Assembly (NCBI GenBank): GCA_905207705.1
Contig: CAJLMA010000009.1
Coordinates: 1-64,000 of the forward strand
Direction: 5' to 3'
DNA: 64,000 nucleotides
Origin: an uncultured Prevotellaceae bacterium
Lineage (GTDB): Bacteria; Bacteroidota; Bacteroidia; Bacteroidales; Muribaculaceae
Below, piece after piece: positions 43,587-53,158 of this stretch (the stretch's first letter is position 1; each line of letters starts with the position of its first letter). The translations under genes were made by a program, and so were the position numbers. The notes below the pieces were generated by a model. It saw only the letters and a program-made list of their open reading frames with translations, made no database searches and was not told where the DNA came from.

Positions 43587-45470
43587 ATGATGACATTTGA
43601 AGAATTGGGAGTCCGTGAGGATTTATTGAAAGCTATAAAGGAATTGGGATATGAAGCCCCGATGCCTGTACAAGAAAAAGTTATTCCACATTTGTTGACC
43701 GAGGACAATGATGTCGTGGCGCTTGCCCAGACAGGTACCGGAAAGACGGCTGCATTTGGATTGCCTGTCTTGCAGAGGGTTGATGTGAGTCGTAAGGTGC
43801 CTCAAGCGCTTATTTTGTCGCCTACTCGTGAATTATGCCTGCAGATAGGCAGCGACCTTGCCGATTATTCCAAGTATATCAATAATCTGAAGGTGCTTCC
43901 CGTATATGGCGGGTCGAGCATTGAAAGCCAAATAAAGGCGTTGAAGGGCGGTGTGCAAATAATAGTTGCAACACCGGGGCGCTTGATAGATTTGATTAAG
44001 CGTGGTACAGTAAATCTTGAAAATGTCCACACGGTAATTCTCGACGAAGCCGATGAGATGCTTAACATGGGATTTGTTGATGACATAAACGATATTTTGT
44101 CGCATGTCCCTGAAGAAAGGAAAATGTTGCTTTTCTCGGCGACAATGCCTCCTGAAATTGCCAAAATTGCGGCGAGGTTTATGCACGACCCGGAGGAGTT
44201 TGTCATCGGGACTAAGAATGAAGGTGCTGAAAATGTAAAGCATATATATTATTTGGTTCATGCACGCGATAAGTATCTTGCCCTTAAACGTGTGGCCGAT
44301 TACAATCCGAGCATATACGGCATAATATTCTGCCGTACCCGTCGTGAAACACAGGAAATAGCTGATAAGTTGATCGTTGACGGCTACAATGCCGATTCGC
44401 TTCATGGCGACTTGTCGCAGGCACAACGCGACGCGGTAATGAAGAAATTCAGGGAACGCAACTTGCAACTGCTTGTGGCTACCGACGTGGCTGCCCGCGG
44501 CCTTGACGTTGACGACCTTACTCATGTCATAAATTACGGTCTGCCCGACGATATAGCCACTTATACTCACCGCAGCGGTCGTACAGGCCGGGCAGGAAAA
44601 ACAGGTGTGTCGGTTGCCATAATACATTCGCGCGAGAAAGGTAAAATCAAGGACATAGAGCGTCGCATAGGAAAGACTTTCGAACGTAAAGATGTCCCTA
44701 CTCCAAATCAAATTATTGAAAAGCAGCTTTATAATCTTGCTGACAGGATAGAGAAAGTAAAAGTCAATGAAGATGTTATAAACAATTATATTCAAGGTAT
44801 CCAAAAGAAGCTGGAATGGCTCTCGGGCGAGGACTTGATAAAACGTGTATTGTCGCTCGAATTCAACCGCTTGCTTGAATATTACAAGGATGCCCCGAAA
44901 CTTGACATAGTGAGTGACAAGAAGGAAGGGAAAGGTGCTTCGAAGAAAAAAGGAAAAGGCGAAGCACTGAGCAATGAAGAAAAGGATCGTCGTGTGGCCG
45001 AACCGGGATATGAGCGATTGTTCATCAATGCAGGTAAAGCCGACGGTTTCTTTGCAGCCGACCTTATCGAACTTATCAACGAAAATGTGCAAGGCAACCG
45101 TGTGGATGTCGGCCGAATCGATTTGCTGCCGGGATATTCGTTGTTTGATGTTAGAAAAGGTGACGGTCAACGCGTGGCAAGTGCATTGCGTAACGCAGAT
45201 TTCTTCGGTAAAAGGCTGTATAGCGAAATAGCAGATCTTGAAAAGGACTATGGCGCAGAAAACAAAGGTGGGAAACGCCGCTCTAAATTTGAAGGCAAGG
45301 CCGATTCAAGAGGGAAGTCGAAAAAAGGTGAACGTCGCACAAGACGTGACTCGGAACGCGGATTCTCTACTCGCGAGGCTCGTAGCGACCGAGGCAAAAA
45401 GAAACAAGGCAAGGAAACTCATGGAAATTACGATGTTTTCATAAAAAAAGGAAAACGTCGCAAAGGTTGA
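43587..45470 (+). CDS. DEAD-box ATP-dependent RNA helicase with DbpA-type C-terminal domain
   Basis: A 627-residue helicase. Motifs in order: Q motif (APMPVQEKVIP), Walker A AQTGTGKTAAFGLP, TPGR, VILDEADEML, SATMPPE, and HRSGRTGRAGK. After the two RecA domains (to about residue 370) comes a linker, then a DbpA-type RNA-binding domain around 465-545 (YERLFINAGKADGFFAADLIELI), and finally a basic Lys/Arg/Gly tail (KGERRTRRDSERGF). Proteins of this CsdA/DeaD type help ribosome assembly and RNA turnover, especially in the cold. It is transcribed alone. Confidence 0.96.
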   Translation: MMTFEELGVREDLLKAIKELGYEAPMPVQEKVIPHLLTEDNDVVALAQTGTGKTAAFGLPVLQRVDVSRKVPQALILSPTRELCLQIGSDLADYSKYINNLKVLPVYGGSSIESQIKALKGGVQIIVATPGRLIDLIKRGTVNLENVHTVILDEADEMLNMGFVDDINDILSHVPEERKMLLFSATMPPEIAKIAARFMHDPEEFVIGTKNEGAENVKHIYYLVHARDKYLALKRVADYNPSIYGIIFCRTRRETQEIADKLIVDGYNADSLHGDLSQAQRDAVMKKFRERNLQLLVATDVAARGLDVDDLTHVINYGLPDDIATYTHRSGRTGRAGKTGVSVAIIHSREKGKIKDIERRIGKTFERKDVPTPNQIIEKQLYNLADRIEKVKVNEDVINNYIQGIQKKLEWLSGEDLIKRVLSLEFNRLLEYYKDAPKLDIVSDKKEGKGASKKKGKGEALSNEEKDRRVAEPGYERLFINAGKADGFFAADLIELINENVQGNRVDVGRIDLLPGYSLFDVRKGDGQRVASALRNADFFGKRLYSEIADLEKDYGAENKGGKRRSKFEGKADSRGKSKKGERRTRRDSERGFSTREARSDRGKKKQGKETHGNYDVFIKKGKRRKG

Positions 45471-45611
45471 CCGGCATGCGAGGGCGTACATCTGATATGA
45501 TGAAAGTCGATAACAATGTGAAAATTTGAGCTTTTTCAGAATTTTACGTTGTCGGGAAACATCCTGTTAATAATATTACAAATATTGAAAATTAAAAAGG
45601 AGATAATAATT

Positions 45612-46253
45612 GTGAAAAGATACGTTTATTCGACATTGGCGGCTGTAGTGTTGTCTTTTTCAATGGTCGGCGCGCGTACAATTCGTGATTTCTTCATCTC
45701 TGAACCTGGTGAGGTGTTCACGATGTTGTCGGAGAATGCGAGAATGGACATGCTTGACTACTATGATGCCGGACAGCATGGCAGTGCCGGTAATAACATG
45801 GGCGGTCGCAGCTCATTGCAAAAAGCCGATTCGGCGTATGTGTCGGTTAAGATGTCGGAAAGCTCTTCAACAGAAATGTTTCTTATCGTAAATAAGAAAG
45901 ATACTGCAATATTTGTAATCTCGACTTATATGATGCCTGCTGCCGATAGCCAAGTGAGGGTATTTGATTGTAATTGGGCTGAACTTGAGACTGAGAAGTT
46001 TTTTAAGGAGCCCACGATGAGCGACTTTATTGTTATTCCTGACGGAAAGAAGAAAAAGAAGAAAGATGTGGAGGCAATGATTGAGTTCCCTATCATTTCT
46101 TATTCGTATAATCCGTCTACAATGGAGTTGGTTGCCAAGCAAAACTTGAAAGATTACATGACAGTGGAGGGATATGAGGATGTATCGCCTTATCTTGCCG
46201 ATAGTCTTGTTTATGTACTGAAAGGAAAGAAATTTTCTTTGAAGAAAAAATAA
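45612..46253 (+). CDS. DUF3256-family secreted protein
   Basis: From GTG 45612 (VKRYVYSTLAAVVLSFSMVGA) the protein has 213 residues with a signal peptide; the earlier ATG at 45549 would add an unlikely leader. The mature part starts RTIRDFFISEPGEVFTML and has IEFPIISYSYNPSTMELV, matching the Bacteroidales DUF3256 family, which has no known function. Periplasmic location is likely. It is followed by the tandem promoter repeats. Confidence 0.75.
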   Translation: MKRYVYSTLAAVVLSFSMVGARTIRDFFISEPGEVFTMLSENARMDMLDYYDAGQHGSAGNNMGGRSSLQKADSAYVSVKMSESSSTEMFLIVNKKDTAIFVISTYMMPAADSQVRVFDCNWAELETEKFFKEPTMSDFIVIPDGKKKKKKDVEAMIEFPIISYSYNPSTMELVAKQNLKDYMTVEGYEDVSPYLADSLVYVLKGKKFSLKKK

Positions 46254-46340
46254 ATTGATAAAATTTGTCGCTTTTCTTGCGGCAAATGGGATAATTAAGG
46301 GATGCGTCATCTGTGAATGGTGATGCATCTTTTATATTTA

Positions 46341-46416
46341 TAGGCTGTGTCTCGGCAATTGTGTAAAAATAAACAAGTTCATTTTTTTCAGATTCCCCTC
46401 GACTTGCACTAATTTG
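46341..46416 (+). repeat. Interspersed promoter repeat, copy B (damaged -7 box)
   Basis: Begins TAGGCTGTGTCTCGGCAATT, contains the AAAATAAACAAGTTCATTTT near-palindrome, and ends with CACTAATTTG. The -7 element has lost one base (TAATTTG instead of TATATTTG), so this copy is probably inactive. Copy C starts exactly 83 bases later, a tandem duplication. Confidence 0.75.
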
Positions 46417-46423
46417 TATAATA

Positions 46424-46499
46424 TAGGCTGCGTCTCGGCAATTGTGCAAAAATAAACAAGTTCATTTTTTCAGATTGCCCTCGACTTGCACTATATTTG
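46424..46499 (+). repeat. Interspersed promoter repeat, copy C (intact promoter of the SUI1 gene)
   Basis: Nearly identical to copy B. It ends in GACTTGCACTATATTTG, with a perfect TATATTTG -7 box at 46492-46499, 27 bases before the SUI1 start codon. Confidence 0.75.
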
Positions 46500-46526
46500 C
46501 GTTTATAATTGTTAAGAACTGGCTTG

Positions 46527-46871
46527 ATGGATAATATTGATTGGAAAGATAAACTTGGGGCGGCTTTTAATATTGATCCCGAGAACATAAAAAATGAAGA
46601 ACCTGAGGCGGAGGAGAAAAACTCGGTCGATCCGGGCAAGCAGCGAATAGACATTATGCTTGACAAGCGTAATCGCAATGGAAAGAAAGTTACTATAATG
46701 GTTGGATTTGAGTGTGACGATGACGAATTGAAGGTATTGGCCAAGGACTTGAAGCAACAGTGCGGCGTAGGAGGCTCAGCTCGAGGGGGAGAAATATTGA
46801 TACAAGGTGATTTCAGAGAGAAGCTGAAGACGCTCCTTGTTTCAAAAGGGTATAAGGCGAGAGTGATATAA
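46527..46871 (+). CDS. SUI1/YciH-family translation initiation factor-like protein
   Basis: From ATG 46527 (MDNIDWKDKLGAAFNID) the protein has 114 residues. The C-terminal 75 residues form the SUI1 (eIF1-like) fold: RNGKKVTIMVGFECDDDELK, CGVGGSARGGEILIQGDF. Bacterial YciH proteins influence start-site fidelity and stress-time translation. It is driven by the intact promoter repeat and followed after 36 bases by a large helicase-nuclease gene. Confidence 0.93.
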   Translation: MDNIDWKDKLGAAFNIDPENIKNEEPEAEEKNSVDPGKQRIDIMLDKRNRNGKKVTIMVGFECDDDELKVLAKDLKQQCGVGGSARGGEILIQGDFREKLKTLLVSKGYKARVI

Positions 46872-46907
46872 CAGGAAAATACACATGCGCATTCTGCAAG
46901 GATTGAT

Positions 46908-49900
46908 ATGCTTCATATAATAAAGGCATCGGCAGGTTCGGGTAAAACGTATACGCTTGCCCTTGAATATATATCGCTTTTGCTTGGGGAAAAGGACAGT
47001 AGGGGGTGTTTTCGCCTTGCCCGAAACGTAGGGAGGGAATACCACAAGCACATTCTTGCCGTGACATTCACCAACAAGGCTACCGAGGAGATGAAAGAGC
47101 GTATAGTGAAAGAGCTTGCTGTGCTTGCCGGGCTGTGGAACAATGGCGAGAGCCCTTATATGGCAACGTTGTGCCATAGGTTTGGCGTCGAGGACGAGAA
47201 ACTGATACGCAAGGCTGCTTATACGGCTCTTTATGAGTTGTTGTTTGATTTTACCAATTTCAACGTAAGCACCATCGACTCGTTTTTTCAAGTAATATTG
47301 AGGACATTTGCCGGAGAGGTTGACGTTCCTTACGACTATAATATAGAACTCAATGAGAAGTATGCCATGAAGGTGGGCATACATGACTTCTTGTCTAAAA
47401 TAAAAGGAGTGAAAGGTGCTTCCAATCAAACGTTGGGGTGGATAAACAATTATGTGCGTGAGCAGATAGATGAAGGCGGCAATTGGAATATCTTTTCTTC
47501 GGCTTCCAATGACGATAGTGACACGTTGTTCAAGTTTGCTTCGGTTATAAATACCGAAATATTCAGACGTGAACATGTGGGGATGGAAAATTTCCTTATA
47601 GAAAACAATGGGGCTAATGTGGGATTGTTGCAAACGCATGTTGCCAACTGTGTGAAAGAAAGCGAGCGGTCGTTGACAGCAACGGCTTCATCGATACTTT
47701 CTGCAATAGATAGTCATGGATTTTCGGAATATTTAAAAAAATCAGGACCTGCGAAAGTCATTACCGACTTTGCTGCCGGTAAGATAGAAACCGGTTCGTC
47801 GGCAAAGGTGAACAATATGCTCGTGTATCTCGATAGTCCGGCTGATGTGTTTAAAAAAGTACCGAAGAACAAGCCTCAACCCGATTCAATGTTTTCGGTA
47901 ATGGCTCCGGAAATGAGTAAAATGAAGCAGTCTCTATATGATTTGCTTACATTTAGAGCCATTTATAAAAATATCTATATGCTTGGATTGCTGGGAAATA
48001 TAAGCCGCAGCGTTTTCCAGTATCGTAAAGATAATAACTTGATTTTGCTCTCCGACACCAACGAGTTGTTGCATGATGTCATAAATGAGCAGGATGCTCC
48101 ATTCATATACGAGCGGATAGGTGTATGGATAAATAATTTTTTGATAGACGAATTCCAAGACACATCGGTGTTGCAATGGGGTAACTTGAAGCCTTTGTTG
48201 AGCCAAAGTTTGTCGAGTGGCAATAATAATTTGATAATAGGTGATGAAAAACAGTGCATCTATCGGTTCAGAAATTCCGACCCGTCGCTATTGCAGTACC
48301 AAGTAAAGGAATCGTTTCCACGACAGTCGGAAGTTGAAGGTTCCAAAAGTGTGAATTGGCGCAGTGCGCCTTGCATTATAAAATTCAACAACACCTTTTT
48401 CACAGAGTTTGCGAAGTTCATGAAGCTTGGCGACATTTATGCCAATGTCGTTCAACAAGTCAATAATAAGAAACGTACGGTCCAAGGGGATGTAAGAGTA
48501 GATTTTATTTCCCCGGAAGATGCCGGAGCTGATGAACAAGGTGAAGTCTCGAAATTTAAAGAGATTGTCCTCGACAAGTTGCCCGAACGGGTGTGCGAAC
48601 TGCTCGATCGGGGATATAGGCAGAACGACATAGCGATTCTTGTTGATACCAATATTGAAGGATCTATGGTGATAAAGCGGTTGCTTGAGTATAATACCGG
48701 GCAAGACGTGCGACATAATCTGAAAGTGATATCGAGCGACTCGCTGCTGTTGAAAAATTCTCCTTCAGTAAGGCTTATAATAAGCCACCTGCGGTATATA
48801 GGAATTGCCACCGACATGGTTGAATCGGACGGGAAAATCAACAATAAGCGTGAGCTGAATGAGAAATTGCACAGGTTGTTGAGGCGTTATGAAAACGGAA
48901 TCAATGGGGGCTTGAGTCCTGAAGAGTCGCTTGAAAATTGTTTTTCCGATGTTGTAGGTGTGGAGCAGGCGGTTGATGAAATGAACGAATTCATACCTCG
49001 TGGAAATTCGTCATACAGCATCGTGTCGATAGTGGAGCGAATAATAGAAAAGACAATATCTCCTGAAGCCTGCGACCGCGAGAATGCGTTTATTCAGGCA
49101 TTGCAGGACTATGTAATTGAGTTTGCAGGGAAGGGTAATCCGAGTATCCGTTCTTTCATGAATTGGTGGGATCGCGTGAGCGACAAGTTGTCAATAACTT
49201 CTCCATCAGGAATTGATGCGGTTAACGTGATGACCATACACAAGTCGAAAGGACTGGAGTTCCCATGTGTCATAATTCCTTTTGCAAATTGGAAAATGTG
49301 TAAGATCGACAGCACGCTTTGGATTCCAGGAACGGACATCGTTGATACTGGAATAATAAGTGCCGAAAAGAAAACCATAGTTCCTCCATTGGTACCTGTA
49401 AAATATTTCAAGCAGATTGCAGGTTCAAGACTTGGCGCAGCCTATTCTAAGCTTGAGCGTGAAAGCATGTCGGACTCCCTTAATAAAACTTATGTCGCAT
49501 TCACGCGTGCTGTTGACGAATTGCATGTTTTTGCCGAGCGGAAAGAGTGCACGGGCGCAGGGCCAACGTTGACTCTTGATGAGTTCTTGTCTTCATATGA
49601 AGATGTGTTGAGGCGTTCCGAAACTGTCGATAAATTGAATAATGCCTATAATGCTGATGTGGCAACAGGCGTAAAAATCGTGGAAAATGGCTTTGAAGCA
49701 GGCTCGCCCACATTGAACGACAGAACGGTTATTGCCGGTGAGGATGTCATGCCCATGTCTCCATATTTTGTGGAGAATCGCCATGATCTTGTTAAATATG
49801 TCATGCCCGAGGTGTATTACACCGAGCAGCAGGAGCGAGGCATATTGCTTCATAAGATTCTTGGAATGATATACGATTGCCGGGATGTAGAGAAGGTTTT

Positions 49901-50258
49901 GCTTTATTGTAAGTCGCATTGCGTGATTCTGCCGGCTGAGTATGATGATGTTAGCACGCTCATTAAGGAGATGGTTTCGCAGAATGACGAGGTGGCAGGG
50001 TGGTTTGCTCCCGGAAACAAGGTGTATAACGAGCGTGTGATGACGGAAAAAGGGGATAATTTCCGCCCCGACAGGGTCATAATTACGCCCGATGGGCAAA
50101 CGGTGGTGATTGATTACAAGTTTGGAACCGCTCATTTGCCGCAATATCACGAACAAGTGCGCAATTACATGAGAATAGTTGGTGATGCCGGATTGGCTAA
50201 TGTGTCGGGACGTATATGGTATCCGCTTGAAAAGCGAATAGAGCGAGTGACATTTTAG
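46908..50258 (+). CDS. UvrD/RecB-like helicase-nuclease (AddA-type)
   Basis: A 1116-residue protein. The N-terminus has the UvrD-type Walker A ASAGSGKTYTLALEY, then AVTFTNKATEEMKERI (motif Ia), LIDEFQDTS (motif II), GDEKQCIYRFRNSD (motif III), and in the second half VMTIHKSKGLEFPCVII and NKTYVAFTRAVDELHVF (motifs V and VI). The last 150 residues carry a RecB-type PD-(D/E)XK nuclease (HKILGMIYD, VVIDYKFGTAHLPQYHEQ). This is the AddA half of a DNA-end-resecting enzyme. The AddB partner gene is not beside it in the window. It is probably cotranscribed with the SUI1 gene. Confidence 0.9.
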   Translation: MLHIIKASAGSGKTYTLALEYISLLLGEKDSRGCFRLARNVGREYHKHILAVTFTNKATEEMKERIVKELAVLAGLWNNGESPYMATLCHRFGVEDEKLIRKAAYTALYELLFDFTNFNVSTIDSFFQVILRTFAGEVDVPYDYNIELNEKYAMKVGIHDFLSKIKGVKGASNQTLGWINNYVREQIDEGGNWNIFSSASNDDSDTLFKFASVINTEIFRREHVGMENFLIENNGANVGLLQTHVANCVKESERSLTATASSILSAIDSHGFSEYLKKSGPAKVITDFAAGKIETGSSAKVNNMLVYLDSPADVFKKVPKNKPQPDSMFSVMAPEMSKMKQSLYDLLTFRAIYKNIYMLGLLGNISRSVFQYRKDNNLILLSDTNELLHDVINEQDAPFIYERIGVWINNFLIDEFQDTSVLQWGNLKPLLSQSLSSGNNNLIIGDEKQCIYRFRNSDPSLLQYQVKESFPRQSEVEGSKSVNWRSAPCIIKFNNTFFTEFAKFMKLGDIYANVVQQVNNKKRTVQGDVRVDFISPEDAGADEQGEVSKFKEIVLDKLPERVCELLDRGYRQNDIAILVDTNIEGSMVIKRLLEYNTGQDVRHNLKVISSDSLLLKNSPSVRLIISHLRYIGIATDMVESDGKINNKRELNEKLHRLLRRYENGINGGLSPEESLENCFSDVVGVEQAVDEMNEFIPRGNSSYSIVSIVERIIEKTISPEACDRENAFIQALQDYVIEFAGKGNPSIRSFMNWWDRVSDKLSITSPSGIDAVNVMTIHKSKGLEFPCVIIPFANWKMCKIDSTLWIPGTDIVDTGIISAEKKTIVPPLVPVKYFKQIAGSRLGAAYSKLERESMSDSLNKTYVAFTRAVDELHVFAERKECTGAGPTLTLDEFLSSYEDVLRRSETVDKLNNAYNADVATGVKIVENGFEAGSPTLNDRTVIAGEDVMPMSPYFVENRHDLVKYVMPEVYYTEQQERGILLHKILGMIYDCRDVEKVLLYCKSHCVILPAEYDDVSTLIKEMVSQNDEVAGWFAPGNKVYNERVMTEKGDNFRPDRVIITPDGQTVVIDYKFGTAHLPQYHEQVRNYMRIVGDAGLANVSGRIWYPLEKRIERVTF

Positions 50259-50268
50259 GTTTTGCAGA

Positions 50269-50349
50269 TAGACAGGACGCGTTTCGGCAATACAAAAAAC
50301 TTGAACAAGTTCATTTTTTTTGTATTGCACTCAACTTTCCGTATCTTTG
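50269..50349 (+). repeat. Interspersed promoter repeat, copy D (upstream of argS)
   Basis: Reads GGACGCGTTTCGGCAATAC, then an arm-like AACTTGAACAAGTTCATTTT palindrome, TTGCACTCAACTTTCCG and a TATCTTTG -7 box at 50342-50349. It aligns with copies A, B and C. Confidence 0.65.
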
Positions 50350-50394
50350 GATAAGATAGGATTCGGTTCAGCATAGTCAAACATAAAAACGTTG

Positions 50395-50433
50395 TCTTTT
50401 GTTTGCCTCTGCGTTCACCTTTCACTATCTTTG
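50395..50433 (+). promoter_or_regulatory. Second argS promoter, partial repeat
   Basis: TTCACCTTTCACTATCTTTG repeats the last part of the interspersed repeat; TATCTTTG lies at 50426-50433, 22 bases before the argS ATG. The upstream palindrome is missing, so this is a partial copy or an independent look-alike. Confidence 0.5.
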
Positions 50434-50455
50434 CACATTATAAATAAATTTGAAT

Positions 50456-52240
50456 ATGTCGATTGATAATATTATAGCGCAAAGCGTGGTTGATGCCGTA
50501 AAATCATTATACGGCATGGAAACTGAGGCCGATAAGATAACACTTCAGACTACAAAGAAGGAGTTTGAAGGGAATCTTACCGTAGTTGTTTTCCCATTTT
50601 TGAAGTCTTCGAAAAAATCTCCCGAAGCTACGGCGCAAGAGATAGGTGAATACCTTGTGAAGAACTGCGAGGCAGTCAAATCTTTCAATGTAATCAAGGG
50701 CTTTTTGAACATAGTCATTGAACCTGAGTTTTGGTGCAAGACATTGAACCACATTGCCGAGACTCCTGATTTCGGTTTCAAGAAAGCGACTCCCGATAGT
50801 GAACTTGTAATGATAGAATATTCATCGCCAAATACCAACAAACCTTTGCATTTGGGACATGTGCGTAATAATCTTCTTGGATATTCATTGTCGCTCATAA
50901 TGAAAGCCAACGGTTATAACGTGGTTAAAACCAATATAGTCAACGATCGTGGTATCCACATTTGCAAGTCAATGTTGGCGTGGGAGAAATGGGGCAATGG
51001 CATAACTCCGGAAAAAGCCGGCAAGAAAGGTGACCATTTGATAGGTGATTTTTATGTGATGTTTGACAAGCATTACAAGGATGAAGTGAAGCAACTCGTG
51101 TCTCAAGGCATGGATGAAGAGGAAGCCAAGAACAAAGCTCCACTCATGCTGGAAGCGCGTGAAATGTTGAAAAAATGGGAAGCCGGTGACGAGACGGTGC
51201 GCAGTGTGTGGCGAATGATGAACCAATGGGTTTATGATGGCTTTGACATTACCTATAAACGCCTCGGTGTGGATTTCGACAAGATATACTATGAGAGCGA
51301 AACCTATCTTGAAGGCAAGGCAAAGGTGCTTGAAGGCCTTGAAAATGGAATAATGTATAAGAGAGAGGATGGCTCGGTGTGGGCTGACCTTACTGCTGAC
51401 GGGCTTGACCATAAACTGCTTCTGCGTAGCGATGGTACATCGGTGTACATGACTCAGGATATAGGTACTGCCAAGTTGCGCTATCAGGATTATCCTATCG
51501 ACAAGATGATATATGTTGTGGGCAATGAGCAAAACTATCATTTCCAAGTGCTTTCGTTGCTACTCGACAAACTCGGCTTCAAGTGGGGCAAGGACTTGGT
51601 GCACTTCTCTTATGGCATGGTGGAATTGCCCGAAGGGAAAATGAAATCGAGAGAAGGAACTGTTGTCGATGCCGACGATCTCATGGACGAAATGGTAAAT
51701 ACAGCCAAGGAAACGAGCGCAGAACTTGGCAAACTTGAAGACTGCTCGCCTGAAGATGCCGACGAGATTGCGCGCATAATTGGTCTTGGCGCGTTGAAAT
51801 ATTTCATTCTGAAAGTCGATCCTCGCAAGAACATGACGTTCAATCCGAAAGAATCGATAGACTTCAACGGCAACACCGGCCCGTTCATTCAATACACTTA
51901 TGCGCGCATACGTTCGTTGCTGCGAAAAGTTGCTGCCGCAGGTATTGAATATGCTGATGCTGTTGCCGAGCCTAACGACAAGGAGATTGCAATAATACAG
52001 AAGCTTGCCGATTTCCCTGCAATCGTGGAGGAAGCCGGAAAGACTTACAGCCCGGCGTTGATTGCCAATTATGTATATGATTTGGTCAAGGAATATAATC
52101 AATTCTATCATGATTATCCTATCTTGCGTGAGGCCGATGAGGCAAAGCGCAAATTCCGCATCAAGTTGTCGGAAGTCGCAGGCGACATTATCCGCAAGGC
52201 GACAGGATTGCTTGGCATGGAAGTGCCTGAACGCATGTAG
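50456..52240 (+). CDS. argS: Arginyl-tRNA synthetase
   Basis: ArgS charges tRNA-Arg. From ATG 50456 (MSIDNIIAQSVVDAVKSLYG) the protein has 594 residues. The N-terminal Arg-tRNA-binding domain comes first, then the class I HIGH motif as KPLHLGHVRNN, the VNDRGIHICKSM segment, and the KMSKS equivalent in GKMKSREGTVVDADDLMD. The C-terminal DALR anticodon domain ends in GLLGMEVPERM. It has two promoter-like boxes upstream, one in a repeat. Confidence 0.98.
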   Translation: MSIDNIIAQSVVDAVKSLYGMETEADKITLQTTKKEFEGNLTVVVFPFLKSSKKSPEATAQEIGEYLVKNCEAVKSFNVIKGFLNIVIEPEFWCKTLNHIAETPDFGFKKATPDSELVMIEYSSPNTNKPLHLGHVRNNLLGYSLSLIMKANGYNVVKTNIVNDRGIHICKSMLAWEKWGNGITPEKAGKKGDHLIGDFYVMFDKHYKDEVKQLVSQGMDEEEAKNKAPLMLEAREMLKKWEAGDETVRSVWRMMNQWVYDGFDITYKRLGVDFDKIYYESETYLEGKAKVLEGLENGIMYKREDGSVWADLTADGLDHKLLLRSDGTSVYMTQDIGTAKLRYQDYPIDKMIYVVGNEQNYHFQVLSLLLDKLGFKWGKDLVHFSYGMVELPEGKMKSREGTVVDADDLMDEMVNTAKETSAELGKLEDCSPEDADEIARIIGLGALKYFILKVDPRKNMTFNPKESIDFNGNTGPFIQYTYARIRSLLRKVAAAGIEYADAVAEPNDKEIAIIQKLADFPAIVEEAGKTYSPALIANYVYDLVKEYNQFYHDYPILREADEAKRKFRIKLSEVAGDIIRKATGLLGMEVPERM

Positions 52241-52294
52241 CAAGACGCGTGGTTGGTGAAAATGTAGAAATGCTATACAAATTTTATTTATATT

Positions 52295-52987
52295 ATGTTT
52301 AACTTACAAACAAATCAAACAGAAGTTCTTGATTCATACGTTTCAAAGGTGATGAAACGCGTGTATCTCAAGATGTTTTTTGCGATGATTGTGACGGCGG
52401 TGACATCGTATGTGTGTTTTAATGTGCCGTCAGTTCGCTATGCCATCGCATCCAATTCGGCCATTTATTGGGGATTGTTGATTGCTGAACTGGTACTTGT
52501 GTTCGTGCTTTCGGGAGCTCTTCACAAGTTGAGTTCATTTACTGCTTCAATGATATTCTATGTGTATTCGATATTGAACGGAGTCGTGTTGTCGGTAATA
52601 CTTGCCTTGTACACTGAAAGTTCGATATTTTCTACATTCGTCATTACTGCAGGAGTGTTTGGAACAATGACTATTTACGGTTACGTTACCAAGAGCGATT
52701 TGACTCGCATTGGTTCATTCCTGTTCATGGCATTGATAGGATTGATAATTTGCACGGTAATTAACATCTTCTTGCATAGCAGTGCTTTGGAATGGATTAT
52801 CAGTTTTGCCGGTGTGGCTATCTTCATAGGCCTTACGGCATGGGATACTCAGAAGATCAAGCGCATGGCTGCGATGGTTGATGAAACACAGGCTGGTAAG
52901 TTGGCTACTATCGGTGCGTTGTCGCTATATCTTGATTTTGTGAACTTGTTCTTATACTTGTTGCGCTTCTTTGGAAACCGCAATTAA
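52295..52987 (+). CDS. Bax inhibitor-1/YccA-family membrane protein
   Basis: A 230-residue protein with seven hydrophobic helices. The N-terminal VSKVMKRVYLKMFFAMIVTAV and the C-terminal GLTAWDTQKIKRMAAMVDE, LDFVNLFLYLLRFFGNRN are the family landmarks; the two conserved Asp near the C-terminus form a pH-sensitive pair in relatives that act as calcium leak channels. The gene follows argS by 54 bases and is closed by a terminator. Confidence 0.95.
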   Translation: MFNLQTNQTEVLDSYVSKVMKRVYLKMFFAMIVTAVTSYVCFNVPSVRYAIASNSAIYWGLLIAELVLVFVLSGALHKLSSFTASMIFYVYSILNGVVLSVILALYTESSIFSTFVITAGVFGTMTIYGYVTKSDLTRIGSFLFMALIGLIICTVINIFLHSSALEWIISFAGVAIFIGLTAWDTQKIKRMAAMVDETQAGKLATIGALSLYLDFVNLFLYLLRFFGNRN

Positions 52988-53023
52988 CGAATAGCATAAC
53001 GACAATAATAATAGTATAGGTAA

Positions 53024-53080
53024 ACAATATGGTTGCCCCACTTCATGCAAATGCGGAGTGCGGCGACCATGTTGTTTTAT
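53024..53080 (+). terminator. Terminator after the BI-1 gene
   Basis: ACAATATGGTTGCC (53024-53037) pairs with GGCGACCATGTTGT (53062-53075) with two G-U pairs, followed by a short T tract. Confidence 0.8.
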
Positions 53081-53158
53081 GACGGTTGGCAGGAATATGG
53101 TTTTGTCAAATTGGATTATAATTGCTAATTTTGAGATTGATATAGAATCGTTGCATTG

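Noticed and set aside
43833..45170. 445-residue minus-strand open frame opposite the DEAD-box helicase
   Set aside because: It is unusually long but lies entirely antisense to a strongly conserved helicase and shows no family motif; it reflects codon bias on the sense strand.
46842..47639. 265-residue minus-strand frame opposite the AddA-type gene
   Set aside because: Antisense to the Walker A and motif Ia region of a clear helicase; no start context or family resemblance.
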